Positions 6,337 to 9,527 of a DNA stretch of 9,527 bases are shown here, one piece after another. This DNA comes from Oscillospiraceae bacterium (GTDB lineage Bacteria; Bacillota; Clostridia; Oscillospirales; CAG-272). The notes beneath the pieces were generated by a model. That model saw only the letters and a list, made by a program, of their open reading frames with translations. It did not search any database and was not told where the DNA came from. The stretch is from assembly GCA_015065395.1 (NCBI GenBank), contig SVQJ01000060.1:1-9527 (forward strand), read 5' to 3'. A program made the position numbers and the translations under genes. How positions within the stretch are numbered: position 1 is the stretch's first letter; each line of letters begins with the position of its first letter.

Positions 6337-7689
6337 TCAAACCATTTTTCCCCTTTTCCACGCCCCGGAAAGATAAAACGCCATTGACAGCACCATTGAG
6401 ACTATCCAGCCTATCGGCCAGGATATCCAGATAGCACGGTATTCAAGCGCGGGGAATAACCCGCAAAGCACGAATGACAAGGCAACTCGAAGCAGGAGGT
6501 CTGTAAAAGTGGTTGCCATAAAGCACGGCATCGCACCTCCGCCGCGAAGTGCTCCGTCTCCAAGGAGCTTTACTGCCACGACCGCGTAAAAAGGTGCCAC
6601 GATCTGCAAATATTCCCTTCCCGCGCGCAAAGCGGCATTGCTCATATCATCCGATGACATAAACAGAGATATCATTGTATCCGGCATGAAGAAATAAACC
6701 AAAGAAAAGGCTGCGGACAGAGCGACCGCGAGCTTCAGCGCGCCCTTCATTCCCGAGATTACCCTGTCCGGACGTCCGGCACCGATATTCTGAGCGGTGA
6801 ATGATGACAGCGCCCCTCCAAGGGTACTCATGGTACTGACGCAAAAGGTATTGAGCTTTACTGCGGCGCTGTAGCCTGCCACAACAGCGGAACCAAATGA
6901 GTTCACCAGGCTTTGAACGAAAAGATTTCCCACAGACACAAAGCTTTGCTGAAGAATACCCGGAACCGCGTATTCGGAAAGAGTTTTGAACATCCTGAAA
7001 GAAAAAGCTTTATATTTTGCGCTCTTTATTCTTTTGACCCTGAAAAACACCGTGATCATAGATACGATCCCTGCAAGGCCCTGGGCTATGAAGGTTGCAA
7101 AAGCTACGCCCGCAACATCCCAATGACAAAAGCAAACGAAAACAAAATCCAGAATTATATTGACCGCCGAAGAGCAAATGAGAAATACAAGTGGAGTGAG
7201 CGAATCACCAAGTGCCGTAAATATGCCGTTTCCTATGTTATACAAAAACAAGAAAACGAAGCCCATTGCATATATTGAAAGATACTCTGCGCTATCCTTT
7301 GCAATGTTTTCCGGAGTTTTAAGGAATGCCAGAAGCTCATCTGCCAAAAGGACACCGGCAAGGCTCATAGCCAAAGAAATGACCACTGCAGAAATGACCG
7401 CCGTTGAGGCCGCGGTTTTCATGCTTTCAAAGCGGCGGCTGCCGAAAAGACGGCTTATCACAACAGAACAGCCGGAATTTGCTCCTATTGCCACAGCATT
7501 AAATATCATGGTTATGGCAAAGGAAGCGCCAACCGCCGCAAGGGCAGCCTCACCGTTTTGAGCAAACTTACCCACTATTATGCTGTCGCTGATTGAATAT
7601 ATCTGTTGAAAGGCAACGCTTAGAAGAAGAGGAAAAGAAAAACGCCGAACGACCCTGCCGGGATCGCCAACTGTCAGATCTCCTTTCAT
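6337..7689 (-). CDS. MATE-family multidrug/metabolite exporter
   Basis: A polytopic membrane protein of 450 residues, the usual length for MATE transporters, which couple Na+ or H+ entry to export of drugs or metabolites. The N-terminus DLTVGDPGRVVRRFSFPLLL followed by FQQIYSISDSIIVGKF is the typical family signature. The two-fold pseudo-repeat is visible, with GNGIFTALGDSLTPLVF in the first half and LLGDGALRGGGAMP in the second. About 12 hydrophobic helices can be counted. The closest style is the NorM/MepA-like branch of Clostridia; the substrate cannot be read from sequence. The ATG at 7689 is chosen because it gives this N-terminus and has a GGTGAG SD 4 bases upstream, rather close. Its promoter is at 7723-7750, and alr follows 61 bases downstream, probably on the same transcript. 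Confidence 0.93.
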   Translation of the reverse strand: MKGDLTVGDPGRVVRRFSFPLLLSVAFQQIYSISDSIIVGKFAQNGEAALAAVGASFAITMIFNAVAIGANSGCSVVISRLFGSRRFESMKTAASTAVISAVVISLAMSLAGVLLADELLAFLKTPENIAKDSAEYLSIYAMGFVFLFLYNIGNGIFTALGDSLTPLVFLICSSAVNIILDFVFVCFCHWDVAGVAFATFIAQGLAGIVSMITVFFRVKRIKSAKYKAFSFRMFKTLSEYAVPGILQQSFVSVGNLFVQSLVNSFGSAVVAGYSAAVKLNTFCVSTMSTLGGALSSFTAQNIGAGRPDRVISGMKGALKLAVALSAAFSLVYFFMPDTMISLFMSSDDMSNAALRAGREYLQIVAPFYAVVAVKLLGDGALRGGGAMPCFMATTFTDLLLRVALSFVLCGLFPALEYRAIWISWPIGWIVSMVLSMAFYLSGAWKRGKMV

Positions 7690-7722
7690 TCATCTCACCG
7701 CCTTTTTCCTTTTTCAATGACT

Positions 7723-7750
7723 ATTATATCACTTTTTTTCCGAATGTCCA
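7723..7750 (-). promoter_or_regulatory. Sigma-A-type promoter of the MATE-alr unit
   Basis: Read on the minus strand: -35 TGGACA (7745-7750), a 16-base spacer and a perfect -10 TATAAT (7723-7728). The start codon at 7689 is 33 bases past the -10. Confidence 0.75.
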
Positions 7751-7797
7751 TAACTGCCGAAAAGATAATTCCACGTAAAAATAATTATATTTCTCAG

Positions 7798-7813
7798 TTG
7801 AACCGTCGTTCAA
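7798..7813. promoter_or_regulatory. Weak dyad upstream of the MATE promoter (possible operator)
   Basis: TTGAAC (7798-7803) and GTTCAA (7808-7813) form a perfect 6-bp dyad with a CGTC centre, 47 bases upstream of the -35 box. The position would suit an activator more than a repressor. A dyad this short can be chance, and no adjacent regulator gene is present. Confidence 0.25.
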
Positions 7814-7898
7814 AACCGCAAATATGGCTTTTAACGGTAAGGTTTGTAAAAAGTTGTATTCAAATTTCGGTTTGACTGGGAGATGAAGGTGTTTTCGC

Positions 7899-7922
7899 GT
7901 TCTTTCCTTGAAAGGAAAGAAC
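7899..7922. repeat. 24-base near-perfect palindrome beside repeat copy A
   Basis: Arms GTTCTTTCCTT (7899-7909) and AAGGAAAGAAC (7912-7922) are exact reverse complements separated by GA. It lies 43 bases beyond the outer end of repeat copy A and has no T-run, so it is not a clear terminator. It may be another module of the same composite intergenic element. Confidence 0.65.
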
Positions 7923-7965
7923 CAAAGGAACTTTAAGAAGACAACGATATCGAAAAGGCAAAAAG

Positions 7966-8046
7966 CTGCTTTGGCAATGCCTTTTGCCTTGTAATCCTCA
8001 GCTAAACCCTTATGCAAAGTTTTTTGCAGAGCTTTTTTCAAAAAAG
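7966..8046 (-). repeat. Dispersed 81-bp repeat, copy A
   Basis: The reverse complement of this stretch aligns without gaps to 9381-9461 with 75 of 81 bases identical. It starts with a T6/A6 dyad (CTTTTTTGAAAAAAG) and contains the core TAAGGGTTTAGCTGAG. It sits between the acyltransferase terminator and the MATE promoter, oriented away from the acyltransferase gene. At the outer end, 7955-7963 (AAGGCAAAA) can pair with 7982-7990 (TTTTGCCTT). I cannot name the repeat family. Confidence 0.9.
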
Positions 8047-8079
8047 CGTCCGTTTCTCCTCTATAAACCGTAATTTAAC

Positions 8080-8127
8080 GAAAAAAGAAAAGCCTTGCAA
8101 AGGCTGAATTTCCAGCATTTGCAAGGC
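8080..8127 (-). terminator. Intrinsic terminator of the acyltransferase gene
   Basis: A 10-bp stem pairs GCCTTGCAAA (8092-8101) with 8118-8127, then one mismatch and 4 more pairs (8103-8106 with 8113-8116), with a 6-base loop. On the minus strand it runs into TTTTCTTTTTT. It lies 15 bases past the stop codon. Confidence 0.88.
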
Positions 8128-8142
8128 AAGGATTTTAAGCAA

Positions 8143-9264
8143 TTACGCCTGTTTACCGCTTAAGGCATAGTTTTTCACCATGCCGCCGATTTTTTTAATA
8201 AGCTTCATTGTAAAGTCGGTTATATACATCAAAATAACGGAAATTATGATGCTTGACGCCACCATAACCAAAAACACGGGAAGCGTGACCCGGTCCGCGG
8301 CAAACAGATCTTTACAGGTCAACCGTATGAAGCCGTGATATATGAAAATGGGGAGAGATATCTTTGCCAAAAAATTTGTCAGCTTATTTCCCGGCAAGGT
8401 GTAGCCCACTCCGGTAAAGGTCATGAGTATTGCAAGAGCAAAGAAAAGGATACCGTGCAGACTATAATACTGTCCGAAATCGGATCCGTTCATATACTTG
8501 ATCACTACGGCATAGCAGGACAGCTTTGCAAGAGTGAGAAGAACCTTTATCGGTATCCGCTCAGTATTTAACAGCCATGCGAATTTTTCGGTTATATATA
8601 CCGAAAGAGGACGAAGGCTTATTCCCAAAGCAATATCGGTTACTGCCCTTATAACACCCAAATAGAAATAACCGTCCCACGGCTCCCATTTTACGACGGT
8701 GCCGTATTTTGAATAGGTATATGCAAGAAGGAAAAGCGCCATCAGCGGGCAGACCAGCTTTGATGAATACTTATAGTTTCTCAATATCAAAGGATAGAGT
8801 ATAAACATTGCGATCATCATTGCAGATAAGAACCAAGTATTTCCCACATAAAATGTCACGGTTCTGTAGTTAAGCCCCATAAACGTCAGAGTGAATGTGG
8901 GTATGCTCCTCAAAAAGCCGACGATCAGATCCCGTAATGCAGCTTTATTGATGATGATCTCTTTAACGATCACATGAAGGATGACCACGCTTATGTAATA
9001 AGCAAACAAGGCACTCATCTTTTTGATGATGAATCTCCACGTATGATCTGCTGTTTCACCAAGGGTTGGTCTTTTGCACTCCACATTCAGCTTTTCTACC
9101 TGAACCGCCATCAGATAACCGGAAACGATGAAAAAGAACTCAACGCAAAGATCGCCGTACGGAAAAAAGCCCATCGGGTAGAGCAAATTAAAGTGATAAA
9201 AAACAATGATGATCGAAAAGATAAACCTGAATACGTCTATCTCGCCGTTTCGCTTTTTTTCCAT
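8143..9264 (-). CDS. Acyltransferase family 3 integral membrane protein
   Basis: This is a polytopic membrane protein of 373 residues with about ten hydrophobic helices. Members of this family (OafA-like) transfer acetyl or other acyl groups across the membrane onto cell-surface sugars, peptidoglycan or lipids. Family landmarks are at the N-terminus: DVFRFIFSIIIVFYHF (Arg13, His24), then GDLCVEFFFIVSGYLM (Glu42) and NTWFLSAMM near residue 142. The acceptor is unknown, and no polysaccharide cluster is visible nearby. The start is the ATG at 9264, because GGAG (complement of 9273-9276) is 8 bases upstream. The frame is open to a GTG at 9273, but that GTG overlaps the SD. The gene has its own promoter and terminator, and the whole unit lies between two inverted 81-bp repeats. 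Confidence 0.9.
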   Translation of the reverse strand: MEKKRNGEIDVFRFIFSIIIVFYHFNLLYPMGFFPYGDLCVEFFFIVSGYLMAVQVEKLNVECKRPTLGETADHTWRFIIKKMSALFAYYISVVILHVIVKEIIINKAALRDLIVGFLRSIPTFTLTFMGLNYRTVTFYVGNTWFLSAMMIAMFILYPLILRNYKYSSKLVCPLMALFLLAYTYSKYGTVVKWEPWDGYFYLGVIRAVTDIALGISLRPLSVYITEKFAWLLNTERIPIKVLLTLAKLSCYAVVIKYMNGSDFGQYYSLHGILFFALAILMTFTGVGYTLPGNKLTNFLAKISLPIFIYHGFIRLTCKDLFAADRVTLPVFLVMVASSIIISVILMYITDFTMKLIKKIGGMVKNYALSGKQA

Positions 9265-9272
9265 AGAAAGCA

Positions 9273-9276
9273 CTCC
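9273..9276 (-). promoter_or_regulatory. Shine-Dalgarno site deciding the acyltransferase start
   Basis: GGAG on the minus strand, 8 bases before the ATG at 9264. It overlaps the upstream in-frame GTG at 9273, which therefore has no usable SD of its own and would add only three residues. Confidence 0.75.
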
Positions 9277-9293
9277 ATACTTTATTTGAATAC

Positions 9294-9322
9294 ATTATAA
9301 AACATTATTACAAAAATTTCAA
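9294..9322 (-). promoter_or_regulatory. Sigma-A-type promoter of the acyltransferase gene
   Basis: Read on the minus strand: -35 TTGAAA (9317-9322), a 17-base spacer and a perfect -10 TATAAT (9294-9299). The ATG at 9264 is about 30 bases past the -10. An AT-rich stretch lies upstream, then repeat copy B begins at 9381. Confidence 0.82.
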
Positions 9323-9380
9323 CATATATATCCCACTTTAAGCATGGAAAAAAGAAAGATGCATTCATATTGCGGTTTAT

Positions 9381-9461
9381 CTTTTTTGAAAAAAGCTTGG
9401 CAAAAAACTTTACATAAGGGTTTAGCTGAGAATTACAAGGTAAAAGGCGTTGCCAAAGCAG
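9381..9461 (+). repeat. Dispersed 81-bp repeat, copy B
   Basis: This is the plus-strand copy of the element at 7966-8046 (six mismatches, no gaps), so the two copies are inverted relative to each other and both read outward from the acyltransferase unit. It begins with the same T6/A6 dyad and ends in TTGCCAAAGCAG, where it enters the first of two stem-loops. The sequence continues to the window edge with no gene seen. Confidence 0.9.
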
Positions 9462-9475
9462 AAAACTGCTTTGGC
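9452..9475. repeat. Perfect 10-bp stem-loop at the outer end of copy B
   Basis: GCCAAAGCAG (9452-9461) pairs with CTGCTTTGGC (9466-9475) around AAAA. The left arm is the last 10 bases of the shared 81-bp repeat; the right arm lies outside it and is absent from copy A. No T-run follows, so it is not an intrinsic terminator. Confidence 0.8.
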
Positions 9476-9476
9476 T

Positions 9477-9505
9477 CAGCTTGTCGATAAAGTATCGACA
9501 AGCTG
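9477..9505. repeat. Perfect 13-bp stem-loop following copy B
   Basis: CAGCTTGTCGATA (9477-9489) pairs with TATCGACAAGCTG (9493-9505) around AAG. It begins one base after the previous stem-loop. The downstream bases CTTCGGACTGCCG contain no T-run. Its function is unknown, and the window ends 22 bases later. Confidence 0.85.
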
Positions 9506-9527
9506 CTTCGGACTGCCGAGAAGGATG

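Larger units (their letters stand above)
7690..8142. other. 453-base intergenic region without a credible gene
   Basis: From left to right it holds the MATE SD and promoter (to 7750), a weak dyad (7798-7813), a self-complementary segment (7899-7922), repeat copy A (7966-8046) and the acyltransferase terminator (8080-8127). A 105-codon minus-strand reading frame at 7724-8041 crosses the MATE promoter and the repeat and looks like translated repeat, not a gene. Confidence 0.8.

Noticed and set aside
7724..8041. 105-codon minus-strand frame starting MKKALQKTLHKGLAED
   Set aside because: It overlaps the MATE promoter and its N-terminal third is a translation of the 81-bp repeat. Copy B does not preserve a matching frame with its own start and SD context, so it is most likely non-coding.

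Overview
The window looks like chromosomal DNA from a low-to-mid GC Gram-positive anaerobe of the class Clostridia, most likely a gut Oscillospirales/Ruminococcaceae-type bacterium. This is inferred from the tig-clpP-clpX order, purine-rich Shine-Dalgarno (SD) sites, and a surface protein with cohesin-like modules, Cys-rich repeats and a C-terminal QTGD/membrane/RRKR anchor. No rRNA, tRNA, CRISPR array, transposase or phage gene was found.

Layout. Positions 1-2380, plus strand: the 3' end of tig (trigger factor), then clpP and clpX, closed by a 16-bp-stem terminator. This is a protein quality-control operon: a ribosome-bound chaperone, then the peptidase and unfoldase of ClpXP. Everything downstream is on the minus strand. 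Positions 2396-4949: a monocistronic 807-residue surface protein with its own near-consensus promoter and terminator. It has a signal peptide, two cohesin-like modules, six Cys-rich repeats, two beta-rich modules and a membrane anchor. Positions 5091-7750: a MATE-family exporter followed 61 bp later by alanine racemase (alr), with one promoter before the MATE gene and one terminator after alr, so probably one transcript. Positions 8080-9322: an acyltransferase-3 membrane protein as a complete single-gene unit (promoter, SD, ORF, terminator).

The most unusual structure is non-coding. An 81-bp element occurs twice with 75/81 identity, in opposite orientation, at 7966-8046 and 9381-9461. The two copies bracket the whole acyltransferase transcription unit. 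Their outer ends carry different hairpins, and copy B is followed by two perfect tandem stem-loops at the right edge. This looks like a dispersed, non-coding intergenic repeat family.

Most genes here are ordinary housekeeping or envelope genes. I see no convincing new multi-gene system. The items most worth following up are the inverted repeats around the acyltransferase gene and the architecture of the cohesin/Cys-repeat surface protein.
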